A DNA stretch of 64,000 bases from positions 151,475-215,474 of the forward strand of contig NW_003101659.1 in NCBI RefSeq assembly GCF_000003855.2, read 5' to 3'. The stretch is from Blastomyces gilchristii SLH14081. Lineage: Eukaryota > Ascomycota > Eurotiomycetes > Onygenales > Ajellomycetaceae. A program made the position numbers and the translations under genes. Positions 38,436-48,718 of this stretch are shown piece after piece; the stretch's first letter is position 1, and every line of letters starts with the position of its first letter. A model generated the notes under the pieces. It saw only the letters and a list, made by a program, of their open reading frames with translations. It was not told the DNA's origin and did no database searches.

Positions 38436-39014
38436 TTAGTAGAAGATGTCCTTTACTCGATGCGTTACGTCGACAACTTGTTCGTAGATTTTGTAGTCTA
38501 TATTTTGAGAAAAACGGTACAATTAGCCATTATGTTTGCTTCTGTCTCGTTTTCTTCCCCCCTCCCCGACGTATAAAATAAAATAAAATAAAAAACCTAC
38601 CAATATCCTTTGGATCACCACAATCCACTGCATTTAAAACCCGAATAGCCAGGCCCTATATGAAATCCACCAATTAGCAAAAAAAAAATTAACTTTCATC
38701 CCCACTCCACTTCAGTAAACCAAAACCAGATATCCAACGGAGGATGTATGCATAGAGCACAGTTGTTAATAGCTCACCGCTTCAGTCTGCGTAACTTTCC
38801 CGATAACGTCCACCATCCTGCCCAGTTGCAAATGCGCCTCGCGGTTCAAAATTAACGTGGCATTCCCATTGTTACCGCAGGTGATTGTCGCATGTTCACC
38901 GCGCAACTCTGTTACAGTTCCTAAGATGCGGATTGTGGTCGGCCCTGAGTGGTTTGGGCCTGGGAGGAAGGCGTGCAGGTGGTCTGGGAGGAGGCGCGGG
39001 GTTGAGAGGGACAT
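38436..39014 (-). CDS. RPA3: Replication protein A 14-kDa subunit (Rpa3/Ssb3)
   Basis: Exons 38778-39014, 38601-38655 and 38436-38497; 117 aa. It begins MSLSTPRLLPDHLHAFLPG, then the OB-fold strands TIRILGTVTELRGEHATITCG and LGRMVDVIGKVTQTEAGLAI. The C-terminal helix EQVVDVTHRVKDIFY provides the RPA trimerisation helix. Length and order match fungal Rpa3 (about 110-125 aa). Role: smallest subunit of the single-strand-DNA-binding RPA trimer in replication and repair. The two introns lie between the OB strands and the helix; the first exon alone would lack the trimer helix. Confidence 0.86.
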
Positions 39015-39341
39015 GGTTTGGTTTTTGACCTTTCGAGGCTGTTTTCCGGGGACGCTGGGTTAAGGCTTTGTATTAGCTAGCTGGTGGGAAATTGACTGAT
39101 AAAGGCAGGGGATTTTGTTTTTATTTTGCGTGAGATTGCTTCAATAATAATTAATTACTGTCGAGCCTGAGACTCGCTGGATGCGGTTGGAAATTATTTG
39201 GAATTTGGAATTTGGAATTGAGCTCGCCGCGTCGCGGGGTAAAGTACGCGAAAACACGTGATGCTCAGCGCACTTTCGGCATATTTTCGGCTTCTTCGTC
39301 CAATAGTTGGAAAATGTGGGATTTTCTCAGTTCAATAAACA
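39015..39341. other. Spacer between RPA3 and tRNA-Arg
   Basis: Promoter side of RPA3 and 5' flank of the tRNA. An AATTTGGAATTTGGAATT mini-repeat is visible near 39201-39218. No gene seen. Confidence 0.5.
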
Positions 39342-39442
39342 GCCCCCGTAGCCCAATGGTAGGGCGTCAGACTTCTATCAATGTCCAGGAAGCTTCGGGA
39401 GAGTTTATCTGAAGGTTGCGGGTTCGAGCCCCGCCGGGGGTG
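39342..39442 (+). tRNA. tRNA-Arg(TCT) with a 29-nt anticodon-loop intron
   Basis: Acceptor stem GCCCCCG (39342-39348) pairs with CGGGGGT (39435-39441), discriminator G. D arm is GCCC...GGGC, anticodon arm TCAGA / TCTGA, T arm GCGGG TTCGAGC CCCGC. The anticodon TCT is 39374-39376, and the intron 39378-39406 sits at the canonical place after position 37. The mature length is 72 nt plus CCA. A T-run at 39453-39459 follows as the Pol III terminator. It reads AGA codons. Confidence 0.93.
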
Positions 39443-40157
39443 TTTTCACGTTTGTTTTTTTGCGTATGCTACAAGAGAAAATGTCCTGTGATATAAGCTT
39501 CATTATTATTAGTTAACTTATTATTATATTTGGCCCCAACAGACGGATCCATACCGCTACATAGAAAGAACATTGCCCAATAGAAATTGTTCAGCTTCGT
39601 CCCTGCGTCTCCCGTATCCCCCACATCGAATCGATACCCGCCCTATGCGAATATAGCTCCACTGCGCGCCGTCCTCGGACCCCAACCAGGGTGAGGGCCA
39701 GTAGAAGAGGAATCTGTGGCCCTGAATCTTCGAAACCCAATCTCCTCCGATGCGGCTGCTCGATGCACGCATTGCTCAAGGGACAGCCAGTTTCTCAGTG
39801 TCCAGCACGGGATGTATTGCTCGAGGCAACATCACCATAAGCTTGCTATGAGAATTCTCCGCCGGCTATTCGTTCAACAGGTCAACTCAAGCAAGAGGAT
39901 CGAAGAAAATGACCCGCCCACCGGCCCGCAGGGCCAAGAGTTCGTCTTCGTAAAAGGTTGTTGTAGTTTAATTGCGGGATGACAGTTGGCGCGGAGTGGC
40001 AAGCTTCGTTTCTGAGAGCTGGTGCTGCTGGCAGTCAATGCTGGCGGTCATTAAAGAGGTAGAGCGGCGGTTAGATGGATGGACAGGATAGGAATACCAG
40101 AATAAACCATCCTCCATTTTCCGCTTTCCCGCCTCAAGCAAAAATATAAATCTCAAT
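39443..40157. other. Spacer with unassigned coding-like fragments
   Basis: Minus-strand frames look partly coding. One segment ending at about 39893 reads FYEDELLALRAGGRVIFFD followed by a stop. Another runs over 39560-39780. I could not link them to a start or to the small frame at 40158-40508 with good splice sites. Confidence 0.3.
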
Positions 40158-40508
40158 TCAAGCTCCTTTCTCCTGGGTATGGAGAGGAGCGGGAGTCTCC
40201 CGAAGAGCATCAGCGTCCTGCCTTTTGGTGCAAAGCATCGTCGACAGGATCGCGATCTTCGCTTTTCCAGGCCAAAGGGTTGGCCGTGTACGCAGCGTAG
40301 TCATAGTTGCGCCCACTCTATGCAGTGATGCAGTGATTTGATCTTCTAGTTCCTTCATAGCCCGTCGGGATATTGGGGTAGAGGACTGAAATCGCTGGCG
40401 GTGTTCAGAGGCCGAACTCGTATCCGCGCGAAGATCCCCGCCGTAAGGTGAACGCTTTACGCTTTCTGCGCATATAATAACACTGGCTCTCCTTCCTCGC
40501 GCAGACAT
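40158..40508 (-). CDS. Small hypothetical protein (116 aa), possibly a first exon
   Basis: Open from ATG at 40508 to a stop at 40158. The first 70 residues are basic and Ser-rich, then comes a short amphipathic helix, RRAMKELEDQITASLHRV, of the kind seen in small coiled-coil subunits. From about 40290 a second frame also looks coding (NYDYAAYTANPLAWKSEDRD). That suggests an intron or frameshift near the TAG at 40318-40320, with the protein ending differently from the single frame. Not recognised; no membrane segment or signal peptide. Whether it joins the fragment ending near 39893 is unknown. Confidence 0.33.
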   Translation of the reverse strand: MSARGRRASVIICAESVKRSPYGGDLRADTSSASEHRQRFQSSTPISRRAMKELEDQITASLHRVGATMTTLRTRPTLWPGKAKIAILSTMLCTKRQDADALRETPAPLHTQEKGA

Positions 40509-40535
40509 TGTGTCTCTTTTTTGGGTTTTCCATTT

Positions 40536-40577
<42 letters not shown>

Positions 40578-41249
40578 AAATTTTTACGATTTTTTTTTTT
40601 TTTTTTTCGTGTTTATCTCAACGATACGGAGTTTTCGGCGCGCAGAACAGGAAGCTGAATCGTAGCCTAGTCGCAATCAATAGCTCAACGTTCATTCGCC
40701 AACAAGCGCGAGTGCTAAAAGTGTGAATTCAAAAAGCCTAGCATGTACCTACATGTTCATAAGGAATATTTCTTCTCCTGTGGAATACACATCAGGTAGG
40801 CAGCGTGAATTCGCCTTCAGGCTAGATGTTGAGTTGGCATGAGATTGTTGTGTCTGGCTTCTGGCTTTTTGTGAAAGGGGACCTAATTCGACAGTACATC
40901 TGATAACTAGTACCCCGGAGAAGGGGATTGAAGAACGGAAATCTAGGGAAGTACATTCTATTGATGATGACCTCATTTCTGACGAACTTGAAGTGGGAAT
41001 GGAAATTCCTAGAGTACAGGAATGAAATACTATATGCAATAGTATACGAACGGTACGAAAGAGAAAAAGGGAGGATTATTGGAAAAGGTGGAATAGGGGA
41101 AATAGGCGAATAAGAGAAGAAACATGTCAGTGTGTGGAATGTGCAAGAAACATCTGAAGTCGAAATATCTCCAACCCAAAGGCTCGCCTCGCAATCTACC
41201 TTGAGAAAACCTGGCGCATGCCCATCCCATCGGTGCTTCAACTGCCCCT
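40509..41249. other. Spacer upstream of the small frame and downstream of the amidase gene
   Basis: Contains the poly-T tracts and otherwise no supported gene. A purine-rich stretch at about 41050-41115 has no coding character. Confidence 0.45.
40539..40607. repeat. Long poly-T tracts
   Basis: 38 uninterrupted T at 40539-40576, then GAAATTTTTACGA and a further 17-T run. The strand read T-rich lies just upstream of the small minus-strand frame. Tract length in the assembly should be treated as approximate. Confidence 0.9.
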
Positions 41250-42209
41250 TTAGACCCGAACCTTCAGCTTATCCCAACTTGTCTTCCCGGGCCACCCATC
41301 AGCATCCCTGCCCCGATATCCTAGCTTATTCTGCCACTTCTTGTACGATGCGCGATCCGCATCAGTCCACTGAGGCCCTGGGCCTTCCTTGTACGCGCTG
41401 CATCCCACTGCAACCAGTCGCTTACCCATCGCCGTGATGATTTCACTATTTGGCTTCCGGTGGAACCAATCAGAGCCGGGGAACTTGACTGCCGTCGTAC
41501 CTGGCTCCCTGGGTGTCTTGGGCTTCGACTTCGGCTTACTTGCACCCTTCGAAGGATTAAGCTTGCCATTCTTGACGAGTTTGTAAAGTGGGCCACCCGG
41601 ACATGAGGTCGCGTATCCATCACGATGGCCTTTAACTTCCTTCCCGCAACCTTTCTTGCGCAAGTACTTAACAGCATCCTTGATACCCTTGATCATTTGC
41701 TTCGAGGGTTTAGTGTCACCCTTGGAACCAACTAATCCGAGAACTGATTGATGGTTTTTGTTGAGCCTTCCGCTGCCATTGGCACCAGTGCGCCATTTGG
41801 CGCCGCGAGCCTCGAAGACATAGCCGTGCTGGCAGACAGCAAGAGTGTATGCAATGTCACTATAACCCTCTGTTGGGTGGTTGAGGTGTTGGCGTTGGAT
41901 GCTTCTCAACTTTCCTGCGCATTTGGAGTGACCGCCTTTGGCCATATACCCGCCGGTGTAATGGATCTTGACACCTTTGTTCCTAGTGGCTGGTGTCATC
42001 GAGGACTTCGCGGGCCTGGCTCCCCATTGTTTTCGGGTGACGAATTTGATGGCTTCGGCTGGCTGGATGAATGACTGGTGGTAACAGACAATCAGGGCGA
42101 GGACGGCGAAACGAATCAGCATTAATAGCTTTCGATTGGAAGATCGTTGGCCTAAAAGAGCTTCCCAGAGCCCTGGCCTCGTGGCCGGGAGGGCGCTATC
42201 GTGCCCCAT
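41250..42209 (-). CDS. Peptidoglycan-recognition/N-acetylmuramoyl-L-alanine amidase with C-terminal cell-wall-binding-like domain (bacterial type)
   Basis: A single 319-aa exon from ATG at 42209; the open frame extends upstream only through non-ATG codons. Residues 23-52 form a signal or anchor segment (KLLMLIRFAVLALIVCY, then AEA). The amidase_2/PGRP domain follows: FVTRKQWGARPAKSS, VKIHYTGG, GYSDIAYTLAVCQHGYVFEA and KGHRDGYATSCPGG. The zinc ligands are visible: His in IHYTGG, His in KGHRDG and Cys in TSCPGG. After a Lys/Pro linker the last 75 residues (MGKRLVAVGC, WTDADRASYKKWQNKLGY, DADGWPGKTSWDKLKV) match the peptidoglycan-binding-type tail of actinobacterial amidases. No intron, unlike most neighbours. 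A role in degrading or sensing bacterial walls is inference. Horizontal transfer from an actinobacterium is the likely origin. Confidence 0.88.
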   Translation of the reverse strand: MGHDSALPATRPGLWEALLGQRSSNRKLLMLIRFAVLALIVCYHQSFIQPAEAIKFVTRKQWGARPAKSSMTPATRNKGVKIHYTGGYMAKGGHSKCAGKLRSIQRQHLNHPTEGYSDIAYTLAVCQHGYVFEARGAKWRTGANGSGRLNKNHQSVLGLVGSKGDTKPSKQMIKGIKDAVKYLRKKGCGKEVKGHRDGYATSCPGGPLYKLVKNGKLNPSKGASKPKSKPKTPREPGTTAVKFPGSDWFHRKPNSEIITAMGKRLVAVGCSAYKEGPGPQWTDADRASYKKWQNKLGYRGRDADGWPGKTSWDKLKVRV

Positions 42210-44339
42210 TTTGGTGGGGTGTTCAATTGAAGTGGAAGATGGAAGAAAAAGAAAATCAATCGGAGAACCGAGAAAAAGAGGGTGGAAATTGGAAAAGAAA
42301 AAGGAAACGCAAAATGGAGCGTCTATGTCTGATTCCCGATGTTTTGATCTTTTGTTGATGCTGAGCAAGGAAATAAGGCATCTCTAAGGCGGCTTCAGCG
42401 ATGCTTTTATGTTCAGCACCTTCCCTTCGGCTAGCCAATAAAGAACGCTAACAGAAGTCCTAATTTTTAGGGAAGAAATGGAACGCTTCAGGCTCATCGC
42501 CCCTCATCTTTGAAGACTTGCTTCAACATCTTCTCGTATAACAATTTGCTATCGAAACACTCTAGGCTCTCAGCCCTCGGAGACCGAAGGGGGCTGGGTT
42601 GGAAAGACCCTGTTCGGATAATACAAGGGTTCTGCGTTGAATCTGCTTTTGCAACAGGGCTCTGATGATACGAGAAGCTGCATATTCACAGCGTCCTTTT
42701 CTTGCCGGATGGAAGCTCAAAGTAATGTTCTCAATAGAGATGCAACGACTGACACAGCTGTGAAATACGGAAGCGAAGCAGCTTGGACTCAATAGCAATG
42801 CTGATCCGTTTCAGCGAGGTGAATAAACATAGTTTATCTTCAGTTTTCTCATCGCCTCTCGAGCGCAAAACAGGTACATGCCGCGTAGAGTCATGGCATC
42901 TACAAGTCATTGGACGGCAATGCCGTATGTTCTATCACCATATCAGCGGAAGAATGATACGAAGCCAAAATGAAGGATGGGTTAGCTGTGTCGTTTCACA
43001 AGATCAATCGCGGCAAGACGCACGGATCAGGAAGGCGTTTTGGTTTAGTTCGCTCCAAGAATTGGACGGCCATCAGTGAGCCAATCTCCCAAAGTGCAGC
43101 AGACGGCTAAATACGAACATTAAATTTAAAATTTCCAAACTTGCCTGAACAATAGGGAATTTGATCGCATGTGTCAGGGGACATTTGAACAACTCTCAAA
43201 TTGTTCATACCGACTGCTGGCAACCTGGAGTATTGCACGTGCTGCAACTCCCAATTTTCCCTGGGATTTCGAAGCACCCAGCCTGCCAATCAAACCGGGG
43301 TGTGCAGGGCACGGCGTTGGCATGGGAGCGGCTCCACATAACCTTCTCGCGGACCAAGCAGCGACGACATCATTGCACCAGGACCATGAAGAACCACCGA
43401 ACAAGTTCTTCTGCGGGCGCCCGTAGCTGTAGCCTATTGGCTGGTGCGTTTCTTGGCCAGGATGTTCCCTGGTTCCTAGGCCATGTCACCCCAAAATCCT
43501 CGCTGCAATCATAGCCTGTCCCATTGGTGCTTGCAGTGGAAGTGCAGGGACAGGATCTTGTACAGTAGTACCTCTCATGTTCGTGGGGTTTGATACATCT
43601 CGTATTTCCCGGAGACCTGGGGCCCTGGACCTGAACAATACAGAATGGCCAAGATGAGAAGCATGGAATTCCACTCCTAGCAAAGTAGCAATCCGAATTC
43701 AGCAAGTCCTCAGTTGGTCCGGACGTAGGGAGCATGTGATAGCTGTTCCAAGGTGTTAACGTTAACGTTATTTCACTAACTACTCCGTATGGGGAACGAG
43801 ATGGAATAATAATATGGGGTTAGTCGCGTTTCCTCGTTGCATTGATAGACCTAATTCGGACGTGCTCCGGCCAGATCCAGAAGCGCTTTCAGTGTTGATA
43901 GCATTTCCCATTACTGATTCATTGTCCACGATTTAGAAGACAATGTGCTGCAAAAAATTCTTAAATACCTCCTATACCGCATAATCGATCTCTTCACCGC
44001 GAATCAATCGTTGAAATGCATGTTTCTTCCCATGTTTGCTGCTGAATAGAAAAATGTGAACTAAGCATGGATGGCGTCCCCACTCTTTACTGAGATGGCA
44101 GGCTTGTGATCTTCCTTTTACTTTTTTGTTTTCTCTTTGGTCATAAGCAATTTTGTCGGTCGTGCCATTATTGCTCGTATGCCCAAAAGGCCCCAGGCTT
44201 GGCCGCCCGTATTCGAACGTGCAAACGGCGCGGTGACATCGCGAGGACAGGTGCTGCGCTTCTTGGAATGAGGCAGCGCCTATTGGCATTATTAATAATA
44301 ACGCCGAAATCCATGGATCCTTCACTTTCACAAGCTGTC

Positions 44340-44391
44340 CGCCTCTTTCGTAAGGGCCGCTAAGTCGCCTCTTTCGTAAGGGCCGCTAAGT
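44340..44391. repeat. Perfect 26-bp tandem duplication
   Basis: Two identical adjacent 26-bp copies (44340-44365 and 44366-44391), unit beginning CGCCTCTTTCGTAAGG. It looks recent because the copies do not differ. Confidence 0.92.
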
Positions 44392-45115
44392 GTCGCAAAG
44401 CCCCCTTCTTGGAGTCAACCCTGGGCTTTGAGGAGACATCGACCCGTTGAACAAGTTGAGCCTTCTCGACGGAGAGCACCGCGAATCGGCGGTATGAGAT
44501 TCCCCTAGGGTCAAGGTTGGGGAGGCAGGATTGATCTTCAGGGCACACTGGATCGTATTGTAAGTTCACATGTGATGATGTTGAGATACGAAGCTGCAGG
44601 GGAGCAGGCAATGCGGCATTCGTGATCCATTATTAGTTGAGTTTCAAGTATCTTTGACAGACCGGAAGTGCTGGTACGCCCATAATGTTGCGGATTTACA
44701 CCAAATAGTTAAGATATAGCTTAAATAAACAAGGAGCTGAGGACGTGTGATTCTCAGTTACCCAGTCTGTGCCACTTTATGTTGTTGCACAGAGTGCTCC
44801 GTTTTCACCAGGTGCGTAGGCATCGAAGAAAAAGTGTCCCTACTTTCAATCAAGATAGGCAAGATTTATAGCTGTTCGTCACGCACTCCTGGAAATAAAT
44901 ATTGGATTTCATCGATTTAGAACGAAGCATTAGTGCTGGGAACGGCTTTTAGAGGCACTTTCTGGTGCATCTGGGCTGCAGAATCGAATGCGAACTGAAC
45001 CAGGTAGGTAGGAAGAAAGGCATGGGCCTCTCGCCTTGACGAAGTTCGAGCACATTGAACTAACAGCTTAGTTAGAATGAAGCAATCGTTGAACCGCAAT
45101 CTCATCGAAGCCGCG

Positions 45116-45122
45116 TATAAAA
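45116..45122 (+). promoter_or_regulatory. TATA box of the small gene at 45230
   Basis: TATAAAA in GCGTATAAAACACATTG, 108-114 bp before the ATG at 45230, with a CA-rich leader after it. Spacing fits a focused start site about 35-70 bp downstream. Confidence 0.5.
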
Positions 45123-45229
45123 CACATTGACCTACAAGGTCCTCTACCCATTTCAAACATATCATCAATCTCGCCGCTTTCACAACGTGAACCGCATCGA
45201 GATTCCTGGACCGTCAGTTACCAGGCAAG

Positions 45230-45559
45230 ATGGAAGTCAAGACTTCTCAGGAACCTCTCAAACCGACCAGCCAACCCACAGAATTTCCGCTGTACCAGCC
45301 ATTCACTATGTTTGAGGATCCCCCTTCCGTCGAATCGCTCTCTCTCTTCCAGGTGTGACTTGAATATTTTTTCTCTTTCAAATCAATACTTCTATCTTGC
45401 GGATTCCTCAAACGGGGTTGTGGGGGTTGATAATATAATACCCCCTTCATCTAGCACCAGATAACGAGCAACAATCTCACCCGATCAATGCGGGTTCCCA
45501 TGGGGACAATCGCAGGCAAAGGCAAGGGGTTGGTCCCCTTCCACCTCAGAGGTGGATAG
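45230..45559 (+). CDS. Small hypothetical protein (about 75 aa), two exons
   Basis: Exon 1 is 45230-45352 (MEVKTSQEPLKPTSQ..., Pro/Ser/Glu-rich, ending SLSLFQ). The donor GTGTGA and the acceptor CATCTAG lead to exon 2, 45455-45559, ending GKGKGLVPFHLRGG. Phase is 0 throughout. A longer alternative in another frame of exon 2 stays open to 45597, so the C-terminus is uncertain. No signal peptide, membrane segment or known domain. The TATA box upstream and the intron are the main support. Function unknown. Confidence 0.35.
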
Positions 45560-46379
45560 GCGCCCACACGATCAGAAGAGGAAGCGATAGGATCTAAATG
45601 CCTCCCTGGTGGATGTGGTCGGGGGATAGTTGATATTTATATATTGACTGGGAAATCCTCAGGACTTTCTGTCCCAACCGCAGGCTCGAAACGGCAAATC
45701 TTTTTGCTTGACAGTGTGTCTTTGGCGTGTTGTCATCTGGCTCAACTTGCAGCTGGGGAAAGTCCCATTCATTTCCAAAGGGAACGAAGCGCAATTCAAA
45801 ATGCTGGCCCTGCTTAGTTGAGCAAGTAACAAGGGGATCCATGTGTGCTGTTGATGATGAAGGGGATATATCTAATCGTAGAACAGACGTGGATGTAGCG
45901 CTCTCTCCAACGTTGCTTGCCGCCAGATATGGATGAGATGGTAAAACTTCTCAGAACAGAGCAAGTTAGCAAATGTTTTTTTTTTTTTTTTTTTTTTTTT
46001 TTCTTTTTGATACAGGAACCTCCAGAATTCTCAAACGCAGCGTACTGATACTTAGCATCTCCATGACAACGACGGCGTCCCCTCCCCTTTATCTCATCAT
46101 ACATGCCTACATACCCTCTAACCTCCTCCAAACCCAGTGGACTAATATTGCCGAAATCGCATACTCAATATGGGCCATGCCCATATGTGCTGCGCTTCTT
46201 TTCCCTCCCCCCGCGGGGAAAAAATCAGCAATATCCCGTTCGTCAACCAAGCATTCAAGTCATGTGCACCTGAGGTACGTGTACTGTATGTACATGTACA
46301 TGTACATACATACAAAGTTCCGCCCGTGTCTGTCAGGCCCTAGAAGAGCCCTCTTTATATCCGTCTTTTTGTTCCCTCT

Positions 46380-46411
46380 TTTCTTTCTTTCTTTCTTTCT
46401 TTCTTTCTTTT
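46380..46411. repeat. (TTTC)n microsatellite
   Basis: About eight TTTC units. Confidence 0.9.
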
Positions 46412-46723
46412 CCCCGACCTCAATCAATCCAAAGTCAATCGAATCGAATTCGATGTACTATGTCGGTGAGATCTGACGGAGAAATAACCAAGCCTGACTT
46501 CCTATAAACCAGACCAGACATGCGATTTTTCAATTCCCAAGGCGGAACTTCTATTGTACGTGCCCGCGGCAGGAATAAATTATTATTTATCCTCAACATA
46601 ATGTACAGGTACAGGTACATACGTACATATACATATACCTGTACCTAGCGGAAAAGGGGGCGGCACACTTCAAATATGTACTGACTGGCCCTTTAGATAC
46701 TTCGGTAAGTAGTTAGGCAAACT

Positions 46724-46760
46724 AGGTACATGTACATGTACATGTATGTACATTGTACAA
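46724..46760. repeat. TACATG palindromic repeat cluster
   Basis: GTACATGTACATGTACATG followed by TATGTACATTGTAC. The same short palindrome recurs at 46277-46314, 53415-53430 and 59720-59733. Confidence 0.75.
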
Positions 46761-46780
46761 ACTATACTTGTCGGTCCACC

Positions 46781-47172
46781 TGTCAGACCTATTCATAACT
46801 AACTAGTTAGTTACATTAGTTACAGAGATTGATTAATCTTATATCATTGTAGTGGTTCTATTCAGTATAGAATTTATATAAAGTGATTTCATATATCACT
46901 TAATTAAAAGAATTTCTTTCTATTTAGTGATGTGATTGAATACAGCGTAGAGATTCTAGAGAATCATACATTTATTTTTATACATAATTATCCAATATTC
47001 TCTAAACTAGCAGTGAGATATAAGTATCACAGCAGTCAAGAGAGGTGTTGAATCTCCTGAGACAATTCACAAAGAGTTCAACTGCAACCATAACCTCTCA
47101 TGTGGCCTAGAGTGTGTATTACATAGCAGCTAGATTCTTAATATCAACCAACTACTCATTATATTGCTAACA
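46781..47172. mobile_element. Probable solo LTR of a retrotransposon
   Basis: An AT-rich 392-bp block begins TGTCAGACC and ends GCTAACA, so the termini are TGT...ACA as in LTR retrotransposons. A TATA-like TTTATATAAAG lies at 46873-46883, and a CTAACTAGTTAG palindrome sits near the left end. The flanking 5-mers are CCACC (46776-46780) and CAACC (47173-47177), a near-match to a 5-bp target-site duplication with one mismatch. No gag or pol is present. The copy number elsewhere in the genome cannot be judged from here. Confidence 0.5.
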
Positions 47173-47569
47173 CAACCAGTTTTAGCAGCCAGGGAACCTG
47201 CCCTGACTGCTAAGCAGGCGGATAGGGAATGCAAGGAATGCAACAAAGAGGAAAGGGGCATAAAAAGAGATATCCTCCGCCACGGCAGTTGACTCTTGTT
47301 TGTCCTTCCTTCTCTTTTCGTATTTTCATTTTAGCCTACTCATGTCTGGCCAGGCGGCTGGTGTATATATGTATGTGTGGATGTCATGTTGTGTGCGTTG
47401 TGTGTATGTGTCGATCAATAACTACAAGGCGCCTCCGTAAGAAATGATTAAGATGTCAAAGGGGAAAAAGGGGAAAAACCGTTTGCCTCCACACCACAGT
47501 GGAAAAAGGAGAAGGATTAAAAAAAAAAAAAAAAAAATAAAAAATAAAAAATAAAAAAATACACTATCA
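47173..47569. other. Spacer between LTR and the Crh gene
   Basis: Includes an A-rich tract with AAAAAT units at 47518-47560, which is the T-rich 3' UTR side of the minus-strand Crh gene. No gene seen. Confidence 0.5.
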
Positions 47570-48718
47570 TTAAATTTGTTGATAGTGCCCCTTCTTCCAC
47601 CGCGTCTGCATCGTGATCATATCATTTTGTTCCGAGGTGAATCTGCTTTCCTGGAGAGCATTTTCCCTGCGGCCTGCTCTCCGTTGCTTGACGCAGCAAA
47701 ATATGAGGACGAGAAAAGCGACGAGGGCAACTCCGCCGGCGGAGGCGTAAACGGCTATCTTTGCACCGCTGGGGAGCTCACGCCATTTCTGCCCGAGGGA
47801 TTTTGGGGGAGGCTTGTGGGCTTCTTCGGCGAGGTAGGAAGTGCCACTGTGTGATGTTAGTTAGATATTAGTTCTCCGTTTTTTTTCAGGGATGTAGTTT
47901 TAAACGTACTTGTGAATTTTGATACTTTCCCAGGAGCCCGATCTATCAGTGTATTCATACTCCTTGCCGGTTGAGTAGTCATCGACCCTGAGTTTTTTCA
48001 CGGTCATGAAAAATGGAACTTTGCTGTAATCGACCTCCCCACCAGCCCATTCGATGGTTCCCTTTTCGTTCTGCTTGTCGCCAGCGGGCCAGATACCCAG
48101 TCGCACAGTCATGGGTGTTTGCGGGTAATTCTTCCCACCCAGCGCCTCGTCGTAGGTAACGGTACGGAGCAATTCACCGTCGATCCACCATTGCAGTCGC
48201 TCCACAGTCCAGTCGATCGTATAATTATGAAACTTCTCCATAGGCGCATCCATCTCATGAATACCACCACGACCACCTAGAGTCCTATTTCCCTTTCCGA
48301 AGTAGTTTGTTTGGACATGCGTAGTATCGCCGCCCAACCACTCCCAGTCGATTTCATCGAGGTCCTCTGACTGGAGCACGATGCTGCTGACCACGCCGGT
48401 GCCATAGGCGGCTTTCATGATGACCTCTAGCCGGCCAAAGAAGATGTAGAAGTGGGATTGGATGGTTGGGGATTGGAGTCTTTCTTTGATTGCGAAGCTG
48501 GTGCCGAGGTCCTCGATGTAGTCGAGTTTACCGTTAGTGATGTTCCAAATGACTTCATTAAGGGTGTTTGTAAAGTTGGCTTGATAGGTGGTTCCCAGGG
48601 CTGGGTTCCGGGGACAGTCGTCCCTCTCGAGGGGATTGCAGGCTGTCCATGTTTGGGCTGTGACGGAGGAGAAGAGCAGAGAAGCGAACAAAGTCGCTAT
48701 AAGCAGGAGGGAGGGCAT
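47570..48718 (-). CDS. Crh-family GH16 transglycosidase (chitin-glucan crosslinking), membrane-anchored
   Basis: Exons 47910-48718 and 47570-47846 (63-nt intron, GTACGT...ACACAG); 361 aa. Signal peptide MPSLLLIATLFASLLFSSVTA, then mature QTWTACNP. The catalytic motif is DEIDWEWLGGD at residues 121-131: Glu122 nucleophile, Asp124, Glu126 acid/base. Further GH16 blocks are TNYFGKGNRTLGGRGG, YTIDWTVERLQWWIDG and PMTVRLGIWPAGD. Exon 2 encodes a stalk, one membrane helix (IAVYASAGGVALVAFLVLIF) and a short basic cytoplasmic tail instead of a GPI signal. Role: links chitin to beta-glucan at the cell surface. The choice of start follows the signal peptide; upstream in-frame codons lack ATG. Confidence 0.92.

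Larger units (their letters stand above)
42210..45229. other. Gene-poor 3-kb region
   Basis: Numerous short open frames but none convincing. A minus-strand frame at 44360-44611 (ending AALTKEAT) is cut by a 26-bp tandem duplication. A Cys-rich minus frame at 43370-43735 has no start that gives a signal peptide in the same frame. Both are left uncalled. Confidence 0.4.
45560..46780. other. Low-complexity spacer
   Basis: Holds a 27-T tract (45976-46002), a (TTTC)n microsatellite and three clusters of TGTACATGTAC-type palindromic repeats (46277-46314, 46602-46646, 46724-46760). No gene seen. Confidence 0.5.

Noticed and set aside
43370..43735. Cys-rich minus frame that could be a small secreted protein
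   Set aside because: A hydrophobic start exists only in a different frame (MLLILAIL...), and no splice pair joins it to the Cys-rich part.
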